Position numbers and translations under genes: made by a program
Shown here: positions 1 through 8,112 of the stretch, piece by piece
Layout: each line of letters begins with the position of its first letter
Numbering within the stretch: position 1 is the stretch's first letter
Source of the DNA: CF-161 sp035638495
GTDB lineage: Bacteria > Chloroflexota > Dormibacteria > Dormibacterales > Dormibacteraceae
NCBI GenBank assembly: GCA_035638495.1
Contig: DASQZW010000280.1
Span: 1 to 28,472 of the forward strand
DNA: 28,472 nt
Direction: 5' to 3'
The notes under the pieces: model-generated
What the model was told of the DNA's origin: nothing
Database searches by the model: none
The model's input: only the letters and a program-made list of their open reading frames with translations

Positions 1-1487
1 TGGACGACCCCGAGGTCTACGAGATGTGCGCGGACGCGGACACGATCGGCGTCTTCCAGATCGAGTCCCGGGCCCAGATGATGACCCTTCCACGCACCCG
101 GCCCGAGGAGTTCAACGACCTGGTGGTCGAGGTGGCGATCATCCGGCCGGGCCCGATCCAGGGCAACGCCGTGCACCCGTACATCCGGCGCAAGCAGAAG
201 CGCGAGAGCTGGGACTACGCCCACCCGTCCCTCGAGCCGATCCTGAAGGACACGCTGGGCGTGATCCTCTACCAGGAGCAGATCATCCAGATCGCGATGG
301 ACGTGGCCGGCATGGACGCGACCGGTGCCGACCGCTTCCGCCGGGCGATGACCCGCAACCTGCCCAGGAGCCAGTTCGAGGCGCTGAAGGCGGACTTCGT
401 CGCCGGCTGCCGGGAGCGCGACGTGCCCGAGGAGATCGCTGACGGCCTCTTCCGGACACTGGAGGGCTTCGCCGTCTACGGCTTCTGCCGCTCCCACGCC
501 GCCGCGTTCGCCCGGACCAGCTACGAGACCGCCTGGCTCAAGCTGAAGTACCCCGCCGAGTTCACGTGCGGCCTGCTGAACAACCAGCCGATGGGCTTCT
601 ACCACCCCAGCGTGCTGGTCGAGGACGCCAAGCGCCACGGCCTGACCGTCCTGCCCGTCGACGCCAACGCGTCAGGGGCGCGCTGCCTGCCGTTCCCCGG
701 GGTCCCCACGGAATCGCGGCGGCGGGGGGCGGATTCCGTGGGGTGGGTCAGCGGCGCCCACGACACGCTCCGCGTCGGGTTCAACTACGTCCGCGACCTG
801 GGCGAGCCGGGCCGCCTGGCCATCGTCGACGAGCGCGAACGGGCCGGCGCCTACCGCTCGTTCGACGACTTCGTGGAACGCCTGCGCGGCGCGCCGGTCA
901 ACGCCAGGGCGGTCCGCAACCTGGTGATGGTCGGTGCCTTCGACGCGTTCGCGACGCCCCGGCGCGAGCTCCTCTGGGGCTGGCAGGAGCGGTGGGACGG
1001 GCGCGGCCTGCGCCGCCGGGTGCCTGCCCAGTCGGAGCTGCGCCTGCCCAGCGCCGCACCGGCACTCCCCGGCCTGACCGAGCTGGAGACCACCCGCCTC
1101 GAGTACCGGATCTCGGACCTCTCCACCGGCCGCCACCTGATCCACTTCTACCGCGACCGGCTGCGTGAGCTGCGCGCCCTTCGCAGCTCCGAAGCCGTGC
1201 GCCAGCCGGCCGGGCGCGAGATCCGGGTCGGTGGCCTGGTCATCACCCGGCAGGCGCCCGCCACCGCCAACCGGATCCGGTTCTTCACGCTGGAGGACGA
1301 GGAGGGCCACGTCAACGTGACGATCAAGCCCGACGTGTACGAGCGCTACCGGCACCAGTGCGCCCACCCCGTGCTGGTGATCGACGGCGTGGTCCAGAGC
1401 GTGGACAACGTGTGGTCGCTGCTGGCGACGTCGATCGCCCCGCTGGAGGGCGCCGACGGCGGCGGCCGCTCGCACGACTACCACTGA
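1..1487 (+). CDS. dnaE2: Error-prone DNA polymerase III alpha subunit DnaE2, C-terminal part (5' end outside window)
   Basis: The reading frame is open from the first bases of the window, so the gene starts upstream and only about 490 C-terminal residues are seen. The text GVFQIESRAQMM, followed by IIRPGPIQGN and an Arg/Lys-rich stretch, is the part of the polymerase typical of DnaE2 (ImuC), the low-fidelity translesion polymerase of the SOS mutasome, rather than replicative DnaE1. A C-terminal OB-fold (IRVGGLVITRQ, then FFTLEDEEGHVNV) completes the usual order. The catalytic aspartates of the palm would lie in the missing N-terminal part. Its usual partners ImuA/ImuB are not in the window. 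Odd feature: a perfect 12-bp inverted repeat at 704-743 lies in a stretch of about 25 codons (LPFPGVPTESRRRGADSVGW) that I do not recognise from other DnaE2 proteins; see findings. Confidence 0.93.
   Translation, partial: DDPEVYEMCADADTIGVFQIESRAQMMTLPRTRPEEFNDLVVEVAIIRPGPIQGNAVHPYIRRKQKRESWDYAHPSLEPILKDTLGVILYQEQIIQIAMDVAGMDATGADRFRRAMTRNLPRSQFEALKADFVAGCRERDVPEEIADGLFRTLEGFAVYGFCRSHAAAFARTSYETAWLKLKYPAEFTCGLLNNQPMGFYHPSVLVEDAKRHGLTVLPVDANASGARCLPFPGVPTESRRRGADSVGWVSGAHDTLRVGFNYVRDLGEPGRLAIVDERERAGAYRSFDDFVERLRGAPVNARAVRNLVMVGAFDAFATPRRELLWGWQERWDGRGLRRRVPAQSELRLPSAAPALPGLTELETTRLEYRISDLSTGRHLIHFYRDRLRELRALRSSEAVRQPAGREIRVGGLVITRQAPATANRIRFFTLEDEEGHVNVTIKPDVYERYRHQCAHPVLVIDGVVQSVDNVWSLLATSIAPLEGADGGGRSHDYH
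704..743. repeat. Perfect 12-bp inverted repeat inside dnaE2
   Basis: CCCCACGGAATC at 704-715 is matched exactly by its reverse complement at 732-743, with a G-rich 16-nt loop (716-731). It lies in the coding sequence and keeps the frame. It resembles a REP-type palindrome rather than a terminator, because transcription must continue for another 740 bases. No second copy was noticed in this window. Confidence 0.8.
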
Positions 1488-1529
1488 GCGCTCGGTAGCG
1501 ATCCCGGGACGCGACGCCTCACGTTTGGA

Positions 1530-2117
1530 ATGGCAATGGGTGTGACTGGCCCGGTCCGGCGCCGGAGGCAGCGCTCGACGGCGCCGCTGGTGGTCGTCTC
1601 CGGGCCGCCGGCTTCGGGCAAGACGACGCTCGCGGTCCCGCTCGCCAGCGCGCTGTCCCTGCCCCTGGTCGCCAAGGACACGATCAAGGAGGCGCTGATG
1701 GACGCGGTCGGTCCCGTGGACCTGGAGCGGTCGAAAGCGCTCGGCGTGGCCACCTTCGCCGTGATGTACGCGCTGGCCCGCTCACACCTCGACACGGGTG
1801 CCGGCCTCGTGCTGGAGGCGAACTTCGCGTCTGGCGTGTCGGAGCCCGAGCTGCGGCCGCTGGTGGCCCGCAGCCGCGCGGTCCTGGTCCACTGCTGGGC
1901 ACCCCGAGACGTGCTCATTGAGCGATACCGGGAGCGGGCGCCGCACCGGCACCCCGGCCACCACGACCTGGTCCGCCTGGACGCCGGGCCGTGGTGGCTG
2001 GAGCCGCCGGCGCTGGAGCCGCCCGAGCTGGGAGCGCCCTGCCTGCGGGTGGACACGAGCCGGCCGTGCGAAGTGGAGGCGATCACGGACTGGGTGCGGG
2101 CCCGGCTCGCGGGCTGA
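1530..2117 (+). CDS. Small P-loop kinase / AAA_33-type ATPase
   Basis: A 195-residue protein with a clear Walker A motif GPPASGKTT at residues 25-33, preceded by the hydrophobic strand PLVVVS. It is followed by a helix and the phrase VAKDTIKEALMDAVG, where a zeta-toxin or small-molecule-kinase fold puts its substrate-binding Asp. Arg-rich text (IERYRERAPHRHPGHHD) near residue 135 fits the LID region that closes over ATP. The family phosphorylates small molecules such as sugars, antibiotics or nucleotides; the substrate cannot be read from sequence. It starts 42 nt after dnaE2 with no clear Shine-Dalgarno, and an in-frame ATG two codons later (1536) is an alternative start. It converges on the PIN remnant, 4 nt away. 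Confidence 0.8.
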   Translation: MAMGVTGPVRRRRQRSTAPLVVVSGPPASGKTTLAVPLASALSLPLVAKDTIKEALMDAVGPVDLERSKALGVATFAVMYALARSHLDTGAGLVLEANFASGVSEPELRPLVARSRAVLVHCWAPRDVLIERYRERAPHRHPGHHDLVRLDAGPWWLEPPALEPPELGAPCLRVDTSRPCEVEAITDWVRARLAG

Positions 2118-2121
2118 GCCT

Positions 2122-2421
2122 TCAGTTTGGCAGCAGCTCGAATCCGAACCGGGCGAAATGGTCGTCGAAGGCGAAGGCCGCGCGGACTCCAGCCCGACGC
2201 ATGACCTCGAAGCTCACCGCATCGACAACGCTGAGCTGCGGCAGTCGGGCTGTCAGCACCGCACTGACCGGCCGCGTCGTGATGGTCCGTTCGACGAACA
2301 ACGTCGTTATGGGTAGCAAGAGCTCATCCACGAGATCCTGCAGCGCTTCGATCCCGAGACGGCGCTGCACCAGAGCGGACGCCTCGACGACCACGTAATT
2401 GTGGGTGAATAGCGGCTCGTT
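2122..2421 (-). pseudogene. PIN-domain (VapC-type) protein remnant, 5'-truncated
   Basis: Reading leftwards, NEPLFTHNYVVVEAS at 2421 followed by ALVQRRLG, VDAVSFEVMRR and FAFDDHFARFGFELLP matches the middle and end of a VapC-like PIN ribonuclease. It keeps the second conserved acidic residue (VVEAS) and the later Asp residues (VDAVSF, FAFDDHF). The first 35-45 residues, including the first metal-binding Asp, are missing. Upstream of 2421 the frame stays open but runs into the 3' end of the glycosyltransferase gene (stop at 2429-2431) and no longer looks like PIN. A GTG at 2394 could start a 90-residue product, but it would lack an active site. No VapB-like antitoxin is next to it. Probably a dead fragment left by a deletion. 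Confidence 0.7.
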
Positions 2422-2428
2422 CGGCGCG

Positions 2429-3856
2429 CTACATCCGGAAGAAGAAGCGGTCGAGCTGCAGGCTCTCGATCGTGCCGCCCAGCGCCATCACGGCCACGGC
2501 AGCCCCCGACGTCCAGCCCGCGATGCGCCACGTCCTGCGGTCGTCCGGCCGCCACAGCACCAGCACGGCGGGCAGCAGCACGGCCCCGATCAGCACGCAC
2601 AGGAGCAGCGGGTTCGGCACCCACGCCGAGTCCGCGCCCCCCAGCCACCAGTTGGTCGCCGTGGCGCCGCCGAGGGCCAGCAGGATCGTGAGGAGCGGGA
2701 GCGACCGCCTCCGCACCGCCTCCCAGGCCAGCCAGCCCGCCGCAAGGTACAGCTCGGGGTAGACGATCACGCGGTACCAGCCGTACTGCTCGACCTCCTT
2801 CTCCCCCGCCAGCACCAGCATCGTGACCGTGTATGCGGCCGCCGGCCAGATCAGGAACAGCTCGCGCCGGCCCAGCCGGCGCGCCGCCAGCAGGCCCAGA
2901 CCGATCCAGCCGAGCAGCCACCAGCCGTCGCGGAGCCGCCGGTTCAGGCCGGACGGCGCCGTGATGAAGTCGAACGCCGACATCACCGAGATGCGGTTGC
3001 TCGCCTGCACTCCCCACGTGCGGACGAACTGTCCCCAGTCCACGAACGCCCCGTAGACGGCGAACAGCACGATGCCGAGCGCGCCTCCACCCGCCAGGAT
3101 CCCCGCCAGCTTCCACCGCCCGGACGCGGCCAGGATGACGGCGCAGATTCCGGCGATGGCGATGCCCGACACCTTGAGGAGCGGGGCGGCGACCGCGCAG
3201 ACCAGCAGGACGAGCACGGTGATGGCGCCGGCCCGGCCGTCCAGCACGCGCAGGGTGAGCAGCAGCGCGAGCAGCAGCAGCACCGCCTGCGCGGACTCGG
3301 GCTCTGCGACCCGCCCGAGCAGCACCGCCGCCGGCGCGGTCGCCAGCAGCAGCGCCCCGACCATCGCGGCGCCGGCCCCGATGAACCGGCGGCCCAGCAG
3401 GTACGTCAGGGGCACGGTCAGGGTGCTGCAGGCGACCGGGACGAGCCGGACCTCGGCCGCGTCGAACCCGGTCATGTCCCGCGCGCCGAGCAGCCACACC
3501 CAGCCGCCGATGAGCAGCGAGTAGAGCGGCGGGTGGTCCATCCAGTGGTGGACCAGCGGCACGGTCACCCCGAACGCCGTGAACGCCTCGTACGAGGGAT
3601 AGCCGGGGTAGTACGACCAGGTGATCGGGTCGCCGTGCTGGATCAGGTTCAGCCCGGCCCAGGCGAACTGCATCTCGTCGAGGTCGTCCGTGAACAGCGG
3701 CGCATCGGTGAGCCCGTGCAGGCGCAGCACCAGGGCGAGCCCGGTCACGGCCACGATCCCCAGGATCTCCAGCGCCGGCCACGTGCCGACCCGGGGCAGC
3801 CGGAACGTCAGCGCCGGCCGCCTTTCAGCTGACGCGGTAGACGGAGTAGCCGCCAC
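2429..3856 (-). CDS. GT39/ArnT-like polytopic glycosyltransferase
   Basis: About 475 residues with roughly ten hydrophobic segments. After the first membrane span come DAPLFTDDLDEMQFAWAG, with the acidic pair typical of the first extracytoplasmic loop of GT-C enzymes, and then MDHPPLYSLLIGGWVWLLG, the HPPL signature of PMT/ArnT-type transferases. These enzymes move a sugar from a polyprenyl-phosphate donor to a lipid, glycan or protein outside the membrane. The gene is last in the minus-strand glycosylation run. The start is uncertain. An ATG at 3949 would overlap the upstream gene by 125 nt. The GTG at 3856 (32-nt overlap) is chosen here. A CTG at 3811, with GAAAGG about 10 nt before it, is the non-overlapping option. 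Confidence 0.85.
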   Translation of the reverse strand: MAATPSTASAERRPALTFRLPRVGTWPALEILGIVAVTGLALVLRLHGLTDAPLFTDDLDEMQFAWAGLNLIQHGDPITWSYYPGYPSYEAFTAFGVTVPLVHHWMDHPPLYSLLIGGWVWLLGARDMTGFDAAEVRLVPVACSTLTVPLTYLLGRRFIGAGAAMVGALLLATAPAAVLLGRVAEPESAQAVLLLLALLLTLRVLDGRAGAITVLVLLVCAVAAPLLKVSGIAIAGICAVILAASGRWKLAGILAGGGALGIVLFAVYGAFVDWGQFVRTWGVQASNRISVMSAFDFITAPSGLNRRLRDGWWLLGWIGLGLLAARRLGRRELFLIWPAAAYTVTMLVLAGEKEVEQYGWYRVIVYPELYLAAGWLAWEAVRRRSLPLLTILLALGGATATNWWLGGADSAWVPNPLLLCVLIGAVLLPAVLVLWRPDDRRTWRIAGWTSGAAVAVMALGGTIESLQLDRFFFRM

Positions 3857-5834
3857 TGGAGTACACGAGGCGAGCCGTGGCCTGGAAGTACGCCTGGTTG
3901 GCGCCCAGGCCGCCGAGTTCCTGCGGGCCGAGCACGACGTAGTCGACACCGTACTGCCTCAGGAGCGACGGCGTGGCCGGGTCGCCCCGCAGCATCCGCT
4001 CGGCGTCGGTCGTCCGCTGAGCCCAATCCGAGAGGCCGTACGTCCACAGCCATCCGCCGTAGCCGACCATCACGCGCCGGCCGCCGAGCGTCGGGATCGG
4101 CTCGTTGTGCGCCGGCGCCGTAAGGAAGATCGCGTGCGGGTCCGTGTGGTCCCGCGCCCACGCCGCCACCTGGATGCCGCCGGCGTCGGTGAACTGCGCC
4201 GACATGGCGTTCGGCTCCAGCGCCCTGGCCACGTCGAAGCCGCCCGACAGCACGAGGAACGCGGTCAGCACGTACGCGACCAGGCGCCCCTCGAACCCCG
4301 ACCGGAGGAAGCGCACGATCAGGGCGCCCACCGGCAGCGACCCGATCAGCGCCCAGTAGGCGAAGAACTTGGTGTTGTCCCAGTCCCAGGGCTGGAACAC
4401 GACGAAGTTTGGAACGATGAACCACAGCCAGATCGGCGCCAGGTGCAGGGCGACCCCGGGCGGCAGCACGCCGCGCCACAGGAACGCGGCCGCCATCGCG
4501 GGAATCAGCAGGCCGGTGTTCTCGAGCCAGAACCAGACCGGATTGTCGTGGTGACCGCCGCTGTCGGCCAGCCACCACACCTGGACGTGCACGGAGGCGG
4601 CGCCCCCGCCGAGCATCCACAGCACGGCGGGCGCGCCCAGCACGAGGGCCGGAGCGAAGAACGCGACCCACTCGCCACGGCGGTTGAACAACGCCCAGAA
4701 GACGGCCATGGCCACCACCGTCCCGTAGGCGTGCAGGTGGAACAGCGGCGTCAGGCCGGTCACCACACCCGCGAACGCGAACGGCATCCAGGCCGCAGCG
4801 CCGGCGGGCCAATCGGCGCGCCGGAGGGCCACCCACAGCATGGCGAGGACGAGCAGGGCCAGGCTGAACCCGAACAGCACCGAGCGCTGGGGCAGCATCC
4901 ACGCCAGGACCGGGTTCAGCCACTGGTAGTTCAGGTCCATGTTCTGCGTGAGCAGGCCTGAGTAGTGCTGGACCGCGGACAGGCCGGACAGCCGAACCTG
5001 CTGGAGCAGGAGGACGAAGCCGAGGCCGCCGCTGAGCGTGAACACCAGCACGGCCAGCGCCGCTCCGACGCGCGTCGCGATCAGCCGCACGCCGGCCAGG
5101 TACATCACCGCCGGAAAGGCCAGCGCGAGCAGGCCGCTGCTGAGGACGAGCGCGGAGGTCAGTGACGTGCCCAGCGGCACCAAACCGGCCGCCAGCAGGT
5201 CGATCATGAACGGGTAGGCGAGGCGGTGACCGGGGTCGACCGGGAACTGCGGCGGGAAGTTGTGCCCGAACGCGAAGGACCCGGCGTACGTGAGGTGCGC
5301 GGCCCAGTCCGCGTAGGACCAGGCGCCGCCGGCCACCAGGCCCTGGGCGTTGAACTGGTAGGTGCGGGCGAGGACCGCGATCGTGAACGTCCAGCAGATC
5401 GCGAGCAGCGCCCACAGCGGCCAGGGCTCGCGCCGGCGCCAGCGGGCGATCAGGTCGTCGGCCTCGGCGCCGACCCGGTCGCGCGCCAGCCACCAGCCGG
5501 GCGCCGACGCCGCCAGCGCCGCCGCCAGGCCGGCCAGGACGCTGACCAGCGACAGACCGATCGCCGCGGCCAGCAGGAAGTCCGCCATGGTGACCACGAC
5601 CGCGCCCACCACGGTCCCGTAGGCAAGCCGCTCCTCGAGCGTGAGCGCCAGCCCGCACAGGTAGGTGAGGCCGAAGCCGACAACGACGCAGCCGACCAGC
5701 GTGATGGCCGCCCACCCGGTCAGCGCCAGGACCACCACGACGCCGAGCCCGACGACGGCGAGGCCGAGCCGGCGGCCGGCGTCCCACGTGGGGAGGCCCG
5801 GCCGGGCCGGGGTCAGATCCAGGTCCGCAGCCAC
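3825..5834 (-). CDS. Large polytopic membrane protein, putative GT-C-type glycosyltransferase
   Basis: About 669 residues with more than twelve hydrophobic segments and a C-terminal soluble part of about 130 residues (GGIQVAAWARDHTDP, then YGVDYVVLGPQE). The loop YADWAAHLTYAGSFAFGHNF followed by PPQFPVDPGHRLAYPF resembles the first extracytoplasmic loop of uncharacterised GT-C-like proteins, where an Asp and a PP motif line a lipid-donor site. The exact family was not identified, and no reaction is claimed beyond a possible polyprenyl-linked sugar transfer. The start is taken as GTG 5834, 22 nt inside the 3' end of the PMT gene; GGAAAG just upstream is rather close. This suggests translational coupling. 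Reading further upstream in this frame only gives the antisense-like shadow of the PMT gene. Confidence 0.8.
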   Translation of the reverse strand: MAADLDLTPARPGLPTWDAGRRLGLAVVGLGVVVVLALTGWAAITLVGCVVVGFGLTYLCGLALTLEERLAYGTVVGAVVVTMADFLLAAAIGLSLVSVLAGLAAALAASAPGWWLARDRVGAEADDLIARWRRREPWPLWALLAICWTFTIAVLARTYQFNAQGLVAGGAWSYADWAAHLTYAGSFAFGHNFPPQFPVDPGHRLAYPFMIDLLAAGLVPLGTSLTSALVLSSGLLALAFPAVMYLAGVRLIATRVGAALAVLVFTLSGGLGFVLLLQQVRLSGLSAVQHYSGLLTQNMDLNYQWLNPVLAWMLPQRSVLFGFSLALLVLAMLWVALRRADWPAGAAAWMPFAFAGVVTGLTPLFHLHAYGTVVAMAVFWALFNRRGEWVAFFAPALVLGAPAVLWMLGGGAASVHVQVWWLADSGGHHDNPVWFWLENTGLLIPAMAAAFLWRGVLPPGVALHLAPIWLWFIVPNFVVFQPWDWDNTKFFAYWALIGSLPVGALIVRFLRSGFEGRLVAYVLTAFLVLSGGFDVARALEPNAMSAQFTDAGGIQVAAWARDHTDPHAIFLTAPAHNEPIPTLGGRRVMVGYGGWLWTYGLSDWAQRTTDAERMLRGDPATPSLLRQYGVDYVVLGPQELGGLGANQAYFQATARLVYSSGGYSVYRVS

Positions 5835-7489
5835 ATCTTTCCGAGTGGGAAGCCGTCCAGGTACGACTGGTTCGAGATCGGCAGCCCGGTCCACACGGGA
5901 TAGAAGTAGAGGAACGCGAGGACCACGACCGCCAGGTACGCCGCCACGAGATAGCGGGTCGGGAGTACGATGCGGTCGCCCCAGAAGTCGATGCGGATCG
6001 GACCCGCCTGCTGCATCCGCACCAGCACGAAGGCCAGCGCCAGGATCATGAAGATCAGGCCGCCGAACATGTGGTACAGGAAGATCACGCGCGGGATGCG
6101 CGACCAGGGCAGGTACTGCGCGACGAACCCGACCAGGATGACCGCCGCGGGGAAGCTGCGATGCCGCAGCACGAAGTACGGCAGTGACAGCACCGCGGGG
6201 ATGCTGGCCCACCAGATGAACGGGTTGCCCAGGTCCACGATCCCGGCCACGAGCGGCTGCTTGGTCCAGGCGTCCACGCCCAGGCCCTGGTACTCGTAGT
6301 AGTAGGCGACCGGCCGGTACAGGAACGGCCAGGAGAACCAGGGCGAGCCGTACGGGTGGGTGGCCGTCAGCGTGGAGTGGTAGATGTACGCCTGCTTCTG
6401 GTAGTCGATCAGGTCGCCCAGCGAGGTGAACTGGTGGCGGGTGAAGAAGGGGATCCAGCTGGCCAGATAGATCGCGATCGGGATCAGGCCGAACGCGAGG
6501 ACCGCGGCGGGCACGTAGAGGCTGCCGCGGGCACCTCCAGGCAGGGCGCGCCCCTCTCTCAGGCCCCACCGCCACGATCCCTCGACCAGGCTGATCCCGA
6601 CCCTCCGCAGCACCGGACGCATGACCAGGAAGAAGATGATCGTGGCCATGGCCGCCAGCGAGATCCACTTGGCCGAGACCGCCAGTCCCAGCGCCACGCC
6701 GGTCAGCAGCAGGGTGACGATCGCGTCCCGCTCGCTGCGGCTGCCCAGGTGGACCAGGAACAGCGTGTAGCTGAGCATGATCAGGAAGATCGGGAAGATG
6801 TCGATCATGCCGATCCGCGACTGCACGAAGAACATGCCGTCGAAGCACACGAGCGTCGCGGCCGCGATCGCGAACGTGCGGTTGGGCCACAGCTTGCGCG
6901 CGAAGAGGTACATCATCGGCACGCACAGCGACCCGAAGATCACGCTCATGATCCGCCAGCCGACGGTGTTGAAGCCCAGGTCGGCGTAGTCCCCGTGCGC
7001 GCCCTCGAACGTGGCGCGCCACCACCCGTACAGCCACTCGCCGGATGCGATGACCAGCTTGGACAGCGGGGGCTCGGGGTCGAAGTAGCTGATCCCCTTC
7101 AGGTCGTCGTGGGCGAAGACGCCGAAGTAGATCTCGTCGAAGACCTGGCCGTTCGGGGGTGACGCGGGCTGACCGGGCGCCGCGTAGTTGCGCTGGAACG
7201 GATAGGCGATCCCGCACAGGGTCCCCGTGTCGTTCTGGGCGTCGACCGGCGTGTTGGTGACGCAGTCGCTGATCGGGTTCAGCCTGCCCGAGAAGACGTC
7301 GGGCATCAGCGGGCTGAAGTACCGGAACACGAACGCCACGAGCAGGAACCCGGCCATCAACCAGACGTCCAGCCGGTCGATGCCGAGCCGGTCGAGGAGC
7401 CGGGAGCGCCGGCGCGGCGCGTCGAAGGGCGCCTCGCGGCCCTCCTCGACGATCTCCTCCGCGTGCTCGGGACTCGACGTGACGCTCAT
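5813..7489 (-). CDS. Protein O-mannosyltransferase-type (PMT) phospholipid-dependent glycosyltransferase
   Basis: A 558-residue protein with a cytoplasmic N-terminal tail of about 40 residues and then about ten membrane spans. FDEIYFGVFAHDDLKG carries the catalytic-type Asp-Glu pair at 118-119, and ISYFDPEPPLSK (Asp137, Pro-Pro 140-141) matches the PMT DxxPPLxK element. FDGMFFVQSRIGMIDIF is the conserved next segment. Actinobacterial PMT enzymes transfer mannose from polyprenyl-phosphomannose to Ser/Thr of exported proteins; that role is inferred from the family. The ATG at 7489 overlaps the stop of the upstream gene in an ATGA arrangement, so the genes are probably translationally coupled. 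The first loop is long and has two Cys (Cys76, Cys92) that could form a disulfide outside the cell. Confidence 0.92.
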   Translation of the reverse strand: MSVTSSPEHAEEIVEEGREAPFDAPRRRSRLLDRLGIDRLDVWLMAGFLLVAFVFRYFSPLMPDVFSGRLNPISDCVTNTPVDAQNDTGTLCGIAYPFQRNYAAPGQPASPPNGQVFDEIYFGVFAHDDLKGISYFDPEPPLSKLVIASGEWLYGWWRATFEGAHGDYADLGFNTVGWRIMSVIFGSLCVPMMYLFARKLWPNRTFAIAAATLVCFDGMFFVQSRIGMIDIFPIFLIMLSYTLFLVHLGSRSERDAIVTLLLTGVALGLAVSAKWISLAAMATIIFFLVMRPVLRRVGISLVEGSWRWGLREGRALPGGARGSLYVPAAVLAFGLIPIAIYLASWIPFFTRHQFTSLGDLIDYQKQAYIYHSTLTATHPYGSPWFSWPFLYRPVAYYYEYQGLGVDAWTKQPLVAGIVDLGNPFIWWASIPAVLSLPYFVLRHRSFPAAVILVGFVAQYLPWSRIPRVIFLYHMFGGLIFMILALAFVLVRMQQAGPIRIDFWGDRIVLPTRYLVAAYLAVVVLAFLYFYPVWTGLPISNQSYLDGFPLGKMWLRTWI

Positions 7490-8112
7490 CGCGTCCGCGC
7501 GCGCTTGCGGCGCCGCTGGCCGCCCAGGTTCACCCCGGTCCGCTCGGGCAGCCGGGACGTGATCTCCCAGGCCATGGCGTCGGGGTCGGGAATGGGGACC
7601 GCCAGGATGTCGTCGGCGACCAGCTGGCTGCCCAGGAGCCGGCGCACCTCGGCCGTCCTGGGGTCGTCGCCCTTCAGGCGGACGAACAGCGCGTCCTTCG
7701 ACATCAGCGGCCGGTTGATCGGGCGGATGAGCCGCTTCCGGCCTTCGAGGAAGTGCGTCTCGAGCTTCTGGACGCGCGTGTTCCGGATCAGGTCGTAGCC
7801 GATGACGACGCTGCGGAGCAGCCTGGACACCTTCAGCCCGCCCTCGGTCACCTCCAGGGCGCTGCGCTGCCGGTTGTACAGCATCCCCGCGCCATACAGC
7901 AGGCCGAGGGGCACGTAGAGGAGGAAGAGCTCGGTGTTCGCGCCGTTGATGTGGCCGTGGTTGACGACCACCGACGCCGGCAGCGCGACCAGGCCCGTCA
8001 GCACGATCACGATCGGCCAGATGCGCTGGTTACGCCACATCTGCTCGGCGTAGAGGATGGGCTGCCGCAAGGTCACCAGATTATCGGCCTTTCCTGAGAG
8101 TTCAGCGGTCAC
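7486..8112 (-). CDS. Two-TM membrane protein with PH-like cytoplasmic domain, function unknown
   Basis: A 208-residue protein. Two hydrophobic helices (about residues 31-51 and 61-79) are followed by a soluble part, LEVTEGGLKVSRLLRSVVIGY, that looks like the strands of a bacterial PH-like (bPH) domain, and then a strongly basic tail (GGQRRRKRARTR). I do not recognise a named family. GTG 8112 is used as start. It overlaps mtnP by 11 nt, and an AGGGGG stretch lies upstream in the mtnP 3' end. Its stop overlaps the PMT start as ATGA. The gene links the mtn genes to the glycosylation genes, so it may be an accessory factor of the glycosyltransferases or may only share the transcript. Confidence 0.8.
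   Translation of the reverse strand: MTAELSGKADNLVTLRQPILYAEQMWRNQRIWPIVIVLTGLVALPASVVVNHGHINGANTELFLLYVPLGLLYGAGMLYNRQRSALEVTEGGLKVSRLLRSVVIGYDLIRNTRVQKLETHFLEGRKRLIRPINRPLMSKDALFVRLKGDDPRTAEVRRLLGSQLVADDILAVPIPDPDAMAWEITSRLPERTGVNLGGQRRRKRARTR

Noticed and set aside
2399..4961. Long plus-strand open frames opposite the glycosyltransferase genes
   Set aside because: They are antisense shadows typical of high-GC DNA. Their translations are Gln/Arg/Pro/His-rich with no recognisable domain, while the minus strand gives clear membrane enzymes.
3825..7217. A continuous 1130-codon minus-strand frame suggesting one giant membrane protein
   Set aside because: From about 5835 to 7217 it is only the shifted frame of the PMT gene, rich in Arg/Gly/Pro/His and without membrane spans. 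The real gene starts near 5834.
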